This document shows positions 25,838 to 34,513 of a DNA stretch of 64,000 nt, in pieces. This stretch comes from Ruminococcus sp. (GTDB lineage: Bacteria > Bacillota > Clostridia > Oscillospirales > Ruminococcaceae): the NCBI GenBank assembly GCA_015066935.1, contig SVNK01000006.1, forward strand, positions 1 through 64,000, in the 5' to 3' direction. The first letter of the stretch is position 1; each line of letters opens with the position of its first letter. Below the pieces are notes generated by a model. That model was not told the DNA's origin, made no database searches, and was given only the letters and a program-made list of their open reading frames with translations. Position numbers and translations under genes: made by a program.

Positions 25838-27736
25838 ATGAAGGAAAATACAAATACAGAAAAAAGACCGGTTCTTTCGGAGCTTGAGCTTCCGGGTGAT
25901 CTCAGAAACCTCTCGTTGAAGCAGTGTGAATATTTATGCAATGATATAAGAAATGTACTGATTTCAACAGTATCAAAAACGGGCGGTCATCTTGCATCGA
26001 ATCTGGGTGTGGTTGAACTCACAATGGCACTGCACCGTAATTTCAGTTCACCTGATGATAAAATTGTCTGGGATGTCGGTCACCAGTCATATACACACAA
26101 GATTCTAACAGGCAGACTCGGACAGTTTTCAACACTTCGTCAGAAAGACGGAATTTCAGGATTTCCGAAGCCTGAAGAATCACCGCATGATACGTTTATC
26201 AGCGGACACAGCAGTACATCTGTTTCAGTAGCATGCGGAATTGCCGAAGCAATGAAGCTTCAGGGAAAAGACAATTATGCCGTTGCAGTTATCGGAGACG
26301 GTGCTATGACGGGTGGAATGTTCTATGAGGCGATGAATAACGTCGGAAAGGACAGCAGAAGCAACCTCATTGTGATTCTCAATGATAATAAAATGTCGAT
26401 TTCAAAGAGTGTCGGAGCAGTTTCCAAGTACCTTACAAATCTGCGAAATACGGAGGAATATCTGTATACCAAGCGAGCTGTTGAGAAAGGTCTTGGACGT
26501 ATTCCTATTGTCGGTGACGGAATGTCAAAGGGAATCAAATTCGTCAAGGACTCTGTAAAATCAAAGATTCTTGAACAGAGCAATCTTTTTGAGGATATGG
26601 GATTTGAATATCTCGGACCCGTGAACGGCCATGACCTTGAGGAACTTGATGAGATAATGCGTATGGCAAAATCGTATCATCGTCCGGTTATAGTTCATGT
26701 AAAAACCGTCAAGGGAAAGGGGTACATTCCTGCGGAAAACAATCCGGGAGAGTACCATGGAATCTCAAAATTCGATATAGTTACGGGAAATCCCGAGGTC
26801 AGCGCAAACGAGTGCTATTCTACGGTTTTCGGCAGAGAGCTTGTGAAAATTGCGGAAAAGGACGACCGTATCTGTGCTATAACAGCCGCTATGAAATTCG
26901 GAACGGGACTTCAGTTCTTCCACAAGCGTTTCCCCGAACGCTTTTACGACGTCGGAATAGCAGAGCAGCATGCAGTAACATTTGCGGGTGGACTTGCCTC
27001 GATGGGACAGATTCCCGTTTTTGCCGTGTATTCGACGTTTCTCCAGCGTGCATATGACCAGCTTGTGCATGATATAGCAATCGGTAATCTTCACGTTGTC
27101 CTTGGAATAGACCGTGCGGGAATTGTCGGTGAGGACGGCGAAACACATCAGGGTTTGCTGGATATTCCGATGCTCACATCAATTCCGAATACAGTAGTAT
27201 ATTCGCCGTCGTGTTACAGTGAGCTTAAAATGTGTATGCAGAAGGCAGTATATGCCGAAAAGGGTCTTGTTGCGATAAGGTACCCGAGAGGAGCAGAAAA
27301 TCCCGACTGCAACAACTGCTGCATCAGTACTGAATACATGCTTATGCGTGAAAAGAGCAGTGATACGCTCATTATAACTTATGGCAGACTATATAATGAG
27401 GCACTTTCGGCACAGAAGATTCTGTCTGAGAAGGGCAGAAGCTGTGATATTCTGAAGCTTACGAGAGTTTTCCCGATAAGTCGGGATGTGATTGATGAAA
27501 TAACCGGCTACAGGACAATTGTTTTCTTTGAAGAGTCTGTCGGAGAGGGAAGTATTTCCGGTAAATTCGGTGAAAGACTCGTCGGACGTTCATATGCGGG
27601 AGACTACAGTTCCGTGACAGCCGGAGGTTTTGTAAGGCAGGCGTCCGTTAAGGAGTGCCTGAGAGAACTCGGACTCACCGCAGAGAAAATGGCTGAGTAT
27701 ATTCTTGACAGGAGCAGAAATAATGGCAAGGCTTGA
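25838..27736 (+). CDS. dxs: 1-deoxy-D-xylulose-5-phosphate synthase
   Basis: The thiamine-diphosphate enzyme that opens the MEP pathway from pyruvate and glyceraldehyde 3-phosphate. The 632-residue protein shows GGHLASNLGVVELT, the GDGAMTGGM/NDNKMSIS thiamine loop around 150-180, and YDVGIAEQHAVTFAGG with the catalytic Glu. The only in-frame start near the N-terminus is ATG 25838, which has no visible Shine-Dalgarno. An AAAAGGAG lies 55 bases upstream (25776-25784), with complementary CTGC/GCAG segments between. It overlaps tlyA by 14 bases. Confidence 0.95.
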   Translation: MKENTNTEKRPVLSELELPGDLRNLSLKQCEYLCNDIRNVLISTVSKTGGHLASNLGVVELTMALHRNFSSPDDKIVWDVGHQSYTHKILTGRLGQFSTLRQKDGISGFPKPEESPHDTFISGHSSTSVSVACGIAEAMKLQGKDNYAVAVIGDGAMTGGMFYEAMNNVGKDSRSNLIVILNDNKMSISKSVGAVSKYLTNLRNTEEYLYTKRAVEKGLGRIPIVGDGMSKGIKFVKDSVKSKILEQSNLFEDMGFEYLGPVNGHDLEELDEIMRMAKSYHRPVIVHVKTVKGKGYIPAENNPGEYHGISKFDIVTGNPEVSANECYSTVFGRELVKIAEKDDRICAITAAMKFGTGLQFFHKRFPERFYDVGIAEQHAVTFAGGLASMGQIPVFAVYSTFLQRAYDQLVHDIAIGNLHVVLGIDRAGIVGEDGETHQGLLDIPMLTSIPNTVVYSPSCYSELKMCMQKAVYAEKGLVAIRYPRGAENPDCNNCCISTEYMLMREKSSDTLIITYGRLYNEALSAQKILSEKGRSCDILKLTRVFPISRDVIDEITGYRTIVFFEESVGEGSISGKFGERLVGRSYAGDYSSVTAGGFVRQASVKECLRELGLTAEKMAEYILDRSRNNGKA

Positions 27737-28508
27737 TGCGGAGCTTGTAGCACGCGGCATTGCGAGGAGCCGTCAGCGTGCAAAGGAAATGATAGAATCG
27801 GGCAGCGTTACCGTAAATGGAATTGCTGCAAGAAAAGCGTCAGCAGATGTTGCTGCTTCTGATGTAATAGAGTCGTCGGAGACCGAGCTTTACGTCGGGA
27901 GAGGTGCATTGAAGCTTGAAAAGGCGTGCAACGGGTTCGGAATAGAGCTTACGGACAAGGTGTGCATAGATATAGGAGCCTCAACAGGAGGCTTTACAGA
28001 TTACATGCTTCAGAACGGTGCGGCAAAGGTCTATGCGGTTGACGTCGGACACGGACAGCTTGCTGAATCACTTCGCAGAGACGGACGTGTTGTCAACCTC
28101 GAAGGAACGGACATCCGCAGCGTCACGGTTGAGAGCATCGGACAATATGCCGATTTCATATCGGTTGATGTTTCGTTTATCTCACTCGGAAAGATACTGA
28201 CGAAGGTCAGTGAGCTTCTAAGGGAAAACGGTGAAGCAGCGGTACTGATAAAGCCGCAGTTTGAAGCAGGCAAAAAAGACGTCGGCAAGAATGGCATTGT
28301 GCGTGATAAAAAGGTTCACGAGCGTGTTCTCAGACAGACCGACGCATATTGTGCAGCCGCAGGTCTTTATGCCGTTGATTATACTTATTCGCCCGTAAAA
28401 GGCGGAAGCGGCAATATAGAGTATCTCGTACATCTTCGCAAATGCGGAAACAGTCCGCAGATCCGTGATTTTCTTCGTCTTGCCGAAGAAGCATTTTCAA
28501 AACTGTAA
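27723..28508 (+). CDS. tlyA: TlyA-family rRNA 2'-O-cytidine methyltransferase (S4 + FtsJ domains)
   Basis: A 261-residue protein: an S4 RNA-binding domain (about 1-62, with ARLDAELVARGIARSRQRAKE) and an FtsJ-like methyltransferase domain with the SAM loop DIGASTGGFT (about 86-95) and KPQFEAGK. Mycobacterial TlyA methylates C1409 of 16S and C1920 of 23S rRNA; the target here is inferred. The start lies within the end of dxs, coupling the two. Confidence 0.93.
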   Translation: MARLDAELVARGIARSRQRAKEMIESGSVTVNGIAARKASADVAASDVIESSETELYVGRGALKLEKACNGFGIELTDKVCIDIGASTGGFTDYMLQNGAAKVYAVDVGHGQLAESLRRDGRVVNLEGTDIRSVTVESIGQYADFISVDVSFISLGKILTKVSELLRENGEAAVLIKPQFEAGKKDVGKNGIVRDKKVHERVLRQTDAYCAAAGLYAVDYTYSPVKGGSGNIEYLVHLRKCGNSPQIRDFLRLAEEAFSKL

Positions 28509-28522
28509 CAGGAGATTTTACT

Positions 28523-29377
28523 ATGAGAGCAGCATTGTATCCGAATTTTCAGAAACCTAATGCCCTTACCTGTGCAAGAGAGGCATGTGATGTGCTTCAT
28601 TCAGTAGGTATAGAGGTCTGTGTAAGCGGAGAGTTCAGGGAAGAGTTTTCCGACAAGCAGTATGTGACTTTTGAAGACATAAGTGAATCTGCGAAAAATG
28701 CCGATGTTTTTCTTGCAATCGGCGGTGACGGCACTATACTTCGCTGTGCAAAGCTTCTTATGGATACAGATGCAAAGCTTCTCGGTATCAATACAGGAAC
28801 ACTGGGATTCATGGCAGGACTTGAATCCGATCAGCTTGATAAGCTAAGATTGCTAAAAACAGAGGATTATGAAATATCCGAGCGAATGACGCTCGATGTT
28901 GTTCATCACGGTACTGACGGCGACGAGGTATATACAGTGCTGAATGAGGTTTCAGCAAGATCGGGAAGTTTCAGGATATGTGATTTCGAAGTGTTTTCGG
29001 ACGGCTATCTTGTTGGAAGGTACCGTGCGGATGGAGTTCTGTTCAGTACACCGTCAGGCTCCACAGCATATGCGCTGTCAGCAGGCGGACCGATTATCGA
29101 GCCTGATTTGCAGTGCATAGAAATGACGCTTATATGTGCTCATTCTCTGTTTTCACGTCCGACTGTTTTTTCTGCAGAACGCAGGTTAAGACTCATACAG
29201 AAAACCAAGGGCGGCGAGAGCATGGTCATAAATGTGGACGGAGAGCTGCATATAAATCTTCATGAGAACGAATATATAGAGGTTTTCCGTGGAAAGCACA
29301 ACGTAAAATTCATTAATCTTATCGGAAATTCGTTTCACGAGTCATTATGCAGAAAACTCTGCCGACCGCTGAAGTGA
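28523..29377 (+). CDS. nadK: NAD kinase
   Basis: Phosphorylates NAD to NADP. The 284-residue protein has the GGDGT loop (67-71), NTGTLGFMAG, DGVLFSTPSGSTAY and the beta-rich C-terminal domain. It follows tlyA by 14 bases and precedes argR by 16, the standard clostridial order. Confidence 0.96.
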   Translation: MRAALYPNFQKPNALTCAREACDVLHSVGIEVCVSGEFREEFSDKQYVTFEDISESAKNADVFLAIGGDGTILRCAKLLMDTDAKLLGINTGTLGFMAGLESDQLDKLRLLKTEDYEISERMTLDVVHHGTDGDEVYTVLNEVSARSGSFRICDFEVFSDGYLVGRYRADGVLFSTPSGSTAYALSAGGPIIEPDLQCIEMTLICAHSLFSRPTVFSAERRLRLIQKTKGGESMVINVDGELHINLHENEYIEVFRGKHNVKFINLIGNSFHESLCRKLCRPLK

Positions 29378-29393
29378 ACTATGGGGTATAATT

Positions 29394-29837
29394 ATGAAAA
29401 ACAGCAGACATGAAGCGATACTTGAAATAATTGCAGAGCAGCCTGTCACAACTCAGGAGCAGATGATAGAGCTTCTTACAGAGCGTGGATACAAGGCGAC
29501 TCAGGCAACTCTTTCCCGTGATGTACAGCATCTGAATCTTGTGAAGAAGCGTGATGAAAAAGGAATTTACAGGTATACGCTTCCGGCTGCTGCTGTGATG
29601 GAGAAGAGTCTGTTCGAAGAGGCTGTAGTATCGGTTGACAGGGCAATGAATATAGTTGTACTGAAGTGTCGTCCCGGAATGGCACAGGGAACGTGCGTTG
29701 CAATAGACTCGGTAAATCATGATGGAGTTGTCGGTACAATAGCAGGAGACGACACAATTTTTATAGTTGTAAGAAGTGAAGCGGATGCTAAAAAAATCGT
29801 GAAAAAATTTAAAACAGAGCTTTTCCCCGGGAGGTAA
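29394..29837 (+). CDS. argR: Arginine repressor ArgR
   Basis: A 147-residue hexameric arginine-responsive regulator. The N-terminal winged helix carries QATLSRDVQ (about 38-46); the C-terminal domain has the GTIAGDDTIFIVVR arginine-binding/oligomerisation segment with the paired Asp. No arginine gene is nearby; argR upstream of recN is a conserved Firmicute pairing. Confidence 0.95.
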   Translation: MKNSRHEAILEIIAEQPVTTQEQMIELLTERGYKATQATLSRDVQHLNLVKKRDEKGIYRYTLPAAAVMEKSLFEEAVVSVDRAMNIVVLKCRPGMAQGTCVAIDSVNHDGVVGTIAGDDTIFIVVRSEADAKKIVKKFKTELFPGR

Positions 29838-29846
29838 AATTCTCAG

Positions 29847-31508
29847 ATGCTTAAAGAAATCTATATAAAAAATCTGGCAGTAATCCGTGAAGCGGTAATT
29901 CCTCTTACGGGAACGCTTAATATATTTACCGGTGAAACAGGTGCAGGAAAGTCGATACTCATAAACGGAATCAACGCAGTTCTCGGACAGCGTTGTTCCA
30001 AGGACATTGTACGTTCGGGATGTGACAAGGCTGTAATAACCGCACTTTTTACAGAGCTTTCTCCCGAAACTGAGGCGAAGCTCGATGAGCTCGGAATATC
30101 CCACGATGAACACGAAATAACCGTTACACGTGAGATTAATGCCGACGGAGGAAGCGTCGCACGTATAAACAGCAGAACAGCTTCCGCATCAATGCTGAGG
30201 GAGATAGGCGGCATGCTGATAAATATTCACGGTCAGCACGATAATCAGATTCTGCTTGACAGTGAAAAGCACCTTGAAATCCTTGACAGCTTCGGAGGGG
30301 ACAATACACTGCTCGAAAGCTATCGTGAAACCTTCCGCAGACTTCAGCAGACAGCGAGACAGCTTGGAGACCTTAAAAAACAGGAACAGTCCAGAATTGA
30401 GCGTGCACGTCATCTGAATGAAATAATAGACGACATAGGCGGACTTGAATTATCAGAGGATGAGGATGATATACTCGAAAAAGAATATGAAACCGCTAAA
30501 AATGCTGAACGTACTATAATTGCAATCAGAGATGCAATACAGGCAATTACCGGAGAAGATGCGGCAAATGAGCTTATTTCAGGTGCAGAGAGGGAGCTTG
30601 TTCCGTACATTGAAAACAGTCGTACACTGAAGGAGCTTTATGAGCGTCTTTCAGCAGCGGAAATCGAACTTGCGGATATTGCGTCAGAACTTGAAAGCAG
30701 TGCGGATAAAATAGAGCTTGACGGACAGCGTCTTGATTATCTTGCCGAAAAACTGGGTACAATAAATAAGCTTAAACGAAAATATGCGACCGACTGCAAA
30801 GGTCTTACAGAGCTGTATGACAATGCCTGCATTGAAATAACAAAGCTTGAAAGTGCACATGATGAGATTTCAAAGCTCAACGAGGAACGTGAGAAGCTTC
30901 TTCATAAGGTGACGGAGCAGGCTAAGAATCTATATGATTACCGTGAAAAAACAGCGGAAAGATTTGTCAGAAGCGTCACAGCAGAGCTTGAATTTCTCAA
31001 TATGGCAGGAGTAGTCATAGCTGTAAGGCATGAAAAGGGTAAGCTTACCATAAACGGAATGGACACTGTTGAGTTTCTGATTTCAGCGAATAAGGGCGAA
31101 GAACCAAAGCCTATTGCAAGGATTGCATCGGGCGGTGAGCTTTCAAGAACAATGCTTGCCCTTAAGAGCGTCATTGCGGAAAAAGACAGTATTCCCACTA
31201 TGATTTTTGATGAGATTGATACGGGAGTAAGCGGAAAGGCTGCCCAGAAAATCGGAATAAAGCTTCGTGAAATAGGAAAAATCCGACAGGTAATCTGTGT
31301 AACGCATCTTTCGCAGATTGCTGTAATGGCTGATAATCATCTTATGATAGAGAAGAAGATTGTCGGGGAGCGTACCGAGACAAGCGTTACCTGTCTTGAT
31401 ACCGACGGAAGAGTTGCCGAAATTGCCCGAATAATGGGAGGCGAGAATCCGAGCAGACTAATGCTCGATACGGCACGTGAAGAGATAAAAAAGGCGTCGG
31501 AACTATGA
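29847..31508 (+). CDS. recN: DNA repair protein RecN
   Basis: A 553-residue SMC-like ATPase: Walker A GETGAGKS (29-36), two coiled-coil arms (roughly 150-370), then the ABC signature ASGGELSR and Walker B MIFDEIDTG. It acts early at double-strand breaks, holding DNA ends. It starts 9 bases after argR and closes the nusB-recN cluster. Confidence 0.96.
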   Translation: MLKEIYIKNLAVIREAVIPLTGTLNIFTGETGAGKSILINGINAVLGQRCSKDIVRSGCDKAVITALFTELSPETEAKLDELGISHDEHEITVTREINADGGSVARINSRTASASMLREIGGMLINIHGQHDNQILLDSEKHLEILDSFGGDNTLLESYRETFRRLQQTARQLGDLKKQEQSRIERARHLNEIIDDIGGLELSEDEDDILEKEYETAKNAERTIIAIRDAIQAITGEDAANELISGAERELVPYIENSRTLKELYERLSAAEIELADIASELESSADKIELDGQRLDYLAEKLGTINKLKRKYATDCKGLTELYDNACIEITKLESAHDEISKLNEEREKLLHKVTEQAKNLYDYREKTAERFVRSVTAELEFLNMAGVVIAVRHEKGKLTINGMDTVEFLISANKGEEPKPIARIASGGELSRTMLALKSVIAEKDSIPTMIFDEIDTGVSGKAAQKIGIKLREIGKIRQVICVTHLSQIAVMADNHLMIEKKIVGERTETSVTCLDTDGRVAEIARIMGGENPSRLMLDTAREEIKKASEL

Positions 31509-31526
31509 ATTGCGGCGAGGTGAAGT

Positions 31527-32075
31527 ATGAAAATATATTCAACAAGACACGGACAGACCGATTTCAATAAGCTTGACGTGATTCTCGGTGTGACGGATGC
31601 TCCGCTTAACGAAACAGGCATCGGACAGGCATATGAGCTTGCGGAAAAGACAGCGTCTCTGGGAGATGTTGAACTTATAATTGCGTCACCGATGAAGCGT
31701 GCGCTGAGAACAGCAGAAATTGTTGCTGAACGGAACGGTCTTACGATAATAACCGATGAACGTCTGAGAGAATGGGATTATGGTGAATACGAGCAGAAAT
31801 CAAGATATGCAGAAGGATTTGCAGAGGGAAAGACTGAATTTGCCGTAAAAATCGGCAGAAACGGAGAATCGCTCATGCAGCTTGTGCACAGGGTATACTC
31901 TGCTCTTGACGAAATAATTGAAAAATACAGTGACAAAACAGTTCTGATAGTCAGTCACGGCGGAGTGTGCAGAGTCATTGAGACATACTTCAACGATATG
32001 ACAAAAGAAGAGTTTTCGGGCTGGTTTATGGGAAATTGTCAGCTCATAGAATACAATACAAGGAGGAGCGTATGA
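31527..32075 (+). CDS. Histidine phosphatase family protein
   Basis: A 182-residue phosphoglycerate-mutase-like phosphatase with TRHGQTDFN (the His nucleophile near residue 8), a later acidic DERLREWDYGEYE and the second catalytic His in VSHGGVCR. Such proteins dephosphorylate sugar phosphates, nucleotides or cobamide precursors; the substrate is not evident. Its stop overlaps the next ATG by 4 bases. Confidence 0.9.
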   Translation: MKIYSTRHGQTDFNKLDVILGVTDAPLNETGIGQAYELAEKTASLGDVELIIASPMKRALRTAEIVAERNGLTIITDERLREWDYGEYEQKSRYAEGFAEGKTEFAVKIGRNGESLMQLVHRVYSALDEIIEKYSDKTVLIVSHGGVCRVIETYFNDMTKEEFSGWFMGNCQLIEYNTRRSV

Positions 32076-34030
32076 AAATAGGCGTAGACTATTATCCTGA
32101 GCAATGGGACAGGACTCTGTGGAATCAGGATGCAGACCTTATGGCAAGAATAGGCATAAAAACCGTCAGACTCAGTGGACTTATGTGGCCTGTTCTTGAA
32201 CCTGTTGACGGAGAATTTGACTTTTCATGGCTTGATGATGCGATCGGTATTTTTTCACATTACGGTATTGACGTGATATTGACTGTACCGACAAATTGTC
32301 TGCCGATGTGGCTGTATCAGAAGCATCCGGAGATTATACGTCTTGGTGCCGATGAAGCACCTCTTCAGCCGGGAGTAAGAAGCCGCCGTTGTCTTAATTC
32401 ACCAGTGTTTATGGACTATGCAAAACGTCTTGCGAAGCAGCTTGCACTGCATTACGGTTCGAATCCTTCCATATATGCGTGGCAGATAGACAGCGGAATA
32501 GAGGCATTTCCGTGCATATGCAAGACCTGTAAGGACAAATTCAGGGATTGGCTAATTGAGAAATACAATGACCTTCCGACAATTAATTCTGCTCTCGGAA
32601 CAAAGGGATGGAGTGGTGAATACACGGATATTTCTCAGATAAGACCACCGCTTGTATATGCGGAATCACGTCAGAATCCCGCATTGAATCTTGCTTTTTA
32701 CCGTTTTACAACAGAGAGTACGGCTGCATTTGTAAAAGAGATTGCTCTGACGATACGTCGTGAGGCACCGAAAGCAAAGATAACGACAAATGCTGCCTTC
32801 AAGGAGAATCTTCCTGATTTCTTCAGACTATTTGCTGACCTTGATTTTGTGGCATACAATAACAATTCAGGTGAAAGTGCAGGTAAATCGGGGTCAAACG
32901 CATTCAATCTTGACCTTATGAGAGGAATTCAGGGTAAGAATTTCTGTGTAATGGAGCAGCTCAGCGGTGCGGTAAGCGGAAGACATGTGATACCTCCGAC
33001 TCCGAAGCCCGGCATGATAACAGGATATTCGCTTCAGGCACTCGCTCACGGAGCCGATACAATTATCCATTCACGCTGGCGTTCAGCAATAAGCGGTTCT
33101 GATATGTTCTCCTACGGAATAATCGACCACAGCAATGTTCCCGGACGAAGATTCTTTGAGTTTTCGGAACTTTGCAAAACGGCGTCAAAGCTTACTGCAA
33201 TTGATTCGACTACGATAGTTTCAGAAGCTGCAATTCTCTATTCGCCGGAAAACGAATTTGCACTGACAAATCAGCTGCAGAGCAAGGGTTTCACTTACAT
33301 GGAACAGCTCAGGAGTTTCCACAGTGCATTTTCAAGGTTCGGAGCAAATGTGGATATAGTATCGCCTGACGATGATCTTTCGGGATACAAGGTTGTAATT
33401 GCTCCGGAGATGTATGTTTATCGTAAGAGCACGGCAGAAAACCTGTATCGTTACGTAATTAAGGGCGGAACTCTTATCATGACAAACAGAAGCGGCGTTA
33501 AGGACAGCAATAATAACTGCGTCATGGAGATTCTTCCGACAGTCTACAAAGAGCTTATCGGTGCAGAGATAACCGAATGTGACCCTGTTGGCGATAAGCA
33601 GCAGACAATAGTTGACTTTGCCGGAAACAGATTCACATGTAGCTGCTGGTGTGACATTCTGAAGCTCACTACAGCGAAGGCTTATGCCGAGTACAATGAC
33701 GGATTCTACAGATGCTGTCCTGCGGTTACAATGAATAAATATTGCAGCGGTGTTGTATATTATGTCGGAACGGTGTGCGACAGCGACTTCTATGAAAGCT
33801 TTATCGGCAATGTTATGCGTCAGACGGGTATTCCGCGATTAAAGGGACTTCCTGCCGGTGTAGAGGTTACAACACGTACAAACGGAAATGACGATTTCAT
33901 TTTCTTCTTCAACAATTCTGAGGAGAATGTTACTATCAATCTTCCGAAGCCTATGTACAGTATTCTTGCTCTTGAAGGCAGGGACAGGGTTGATCTCAGA
34001 CCTTATGAAATGGATATTGTGAGGAAGTAG
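32072..34030 (+). CDS. GH42 beta-galactosidase-like protein lacking the acid/base Glu
   Basis: A 652-residue protein with the full GH42 layout: (beta/alpha)8 barrel from [10 protein letters not shown], a Cys cluster (CICKTC) of the family zinc site, a trimerisation domain, and a C-terminal beta domain. The nucleophile Glu295 in CVMEQLSG is kept. The acid/base site, normally WQ.DNE.G, reads WQIDSGIEA: the Asn-Glu pair is Ser141-Gly142 (codons 32492-32497). This predicts loss or change of glycosidase activity. No signal peptide, so cytoplasmic. AAGGAGGA precedes ATG 32072. Confidence 0.85.
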   Translation: MKIGVDYYPEQWDRTLWNQDADLMARIGIKTVRLSGLMWPVLEPVDGEFDFSWLDDAIGIFSHYGIDVILTVPTNCLPMWLYQKHPEIIRLGADEAPLQPGVRSRRCLNSPVFMDYAKRLAKQLALHYGSNPSIYAWQIDSGIEAFPCICKTCKDKFRDWLIEKYNDLPTINSALGTKGWSGEYTDISQIRPPLVYAESRQNPALNLAFYRFTTESTAAFVKEIALTIRREAPKAKITTNAAFKENLPDFFRLFADLDFVAYNNNSGESAGKSGSNAFNLDLMRGIQGKNFCVMEQLSGAVSGRHVIPPTPKPGMITGYSLQALAHGADTIIHSRWRSAISGSDMFSYGIIDHSNVPGRRFFEFSELCKTASKLTAIDSTTIVSEAAILYSPENEFALTNQLQSKGFTYMEQLRSFHSAFSRFGANVDIVSPDDDLSGYKVVIAPEMYVYRKSTAENLYRYVIKGGTLIMTNRSGVKDSNNNCVMEILPTVYKELIGAEITECDPVGDKQQTIVDFAGNRFTCSCWCDILKLTTAKAYAEYNDGFYRCCPAVTMNKYCSGVVYYVGTVCDSDFYESFIGNVMRQTGIPRLKGLPAGVEVTTRTNGNDDFIFFFNNSEENVTINLPKPMYSILALEGRDRVDLRPYEMDIVRK

Positions 34031-34035
34031 ACAGA

Positions 34036-34470
34036 ATGAAAATTGTATTACAGCGTGTGACTTCGGCGAGTGTGACGGTAGACGGCAATGTCTGCGGTGA
34101 AATAGGATGCGGATATCTGATATTATTCGGGGCAGGTCACGGAGATACAGAGGAGCAATGCAGAAGACTTGCCGACAAGATAATCGGACTCAGAATTTTT
34201 TCTGATGAAAACGGAAAAATCAATCGTTCTCTGGCTGATGTAGGAGGATCGCTGCTTGTAGTTCCGCAGTTTACACTTTATGCTGATTGCAGAAAGGGGA
34301 ACCGTCCGAATTTCATACAGGCTGCAAAACCTGAAACGGCAAACGCTTTATATGAATACTTTGTGGCATACTGCCGCAGCAAGGGACAGAATGTTGAAAC
34401 CGGTTGTTTTGGTGCAGACATGAAAGTAAGTCTGCTCAACGACGGTCCGTTCACACTTGTACTTGAGTAA
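34036..34470 (+). CDS. dtd: D-aminoacyl-tRNA deacylase
   Basis: Hydrolyses D-aminoacyl-tRNA and mischarged Gly-tRNA(Ala). The 144-residue protein has the standard start ([14 protein letters not shown]), the QFTLYAD motif with the catalytic Thr, and the [10 protein letters not shown] tail that provides the Gly-cisPro loop. The usual Ser before QFT is Pro here (VVPQFTL), which is unusual. It follows the GH42-like gene by 5 bases; a hairpin begins two bases after its stop. Confidence 0.93.
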   Translation: MKIVLQRVTSASVTVDGNVCGEIGCGYLILFGAGHGDTEEQCRRLADKIIGLRIFSDENGKINRSLADVGGSLLVVPQFTLYADCRKGNRPNFIQAAKPETANALYEYFVAYCRSKGQNVETGCFGADMKVSLLNDGPFTLVLE

Positions 34471-34471
34471 T

Positions 34472-34513
34472 AAAATCACCTCATTTGCAGATAATAGCAA
34501 TGAGGTGGTTTTT
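34472..34513 (+). promoter_or_regulatory. Terminator-like hairpin that contains the PBP gene's ribosome site
   Basis: AAAATCACCTCATT (34472-34485) pairs with AATGAGGTGGTTTT (34499-34512, one G-U). A single bulged T and two further G-C pairs close an 8-base loop (AGATAATA). The 3' arm includes the Shine-Dalgarno GAGGTGG (34502-34508) and a seven-T run, whose last two T are part of the TTG start at 34514. It therefore looks like a dtd terminator and a ribosome-site lid at once, like the spoIIIAA case. Confidence 0.7.

Noticed and set aside
29379..30113. 244-codon minus-strand ORF over argR/recN
   Set aside because: Cys/Tyr/Arg-rich shadow of two clear genes on the other strand.
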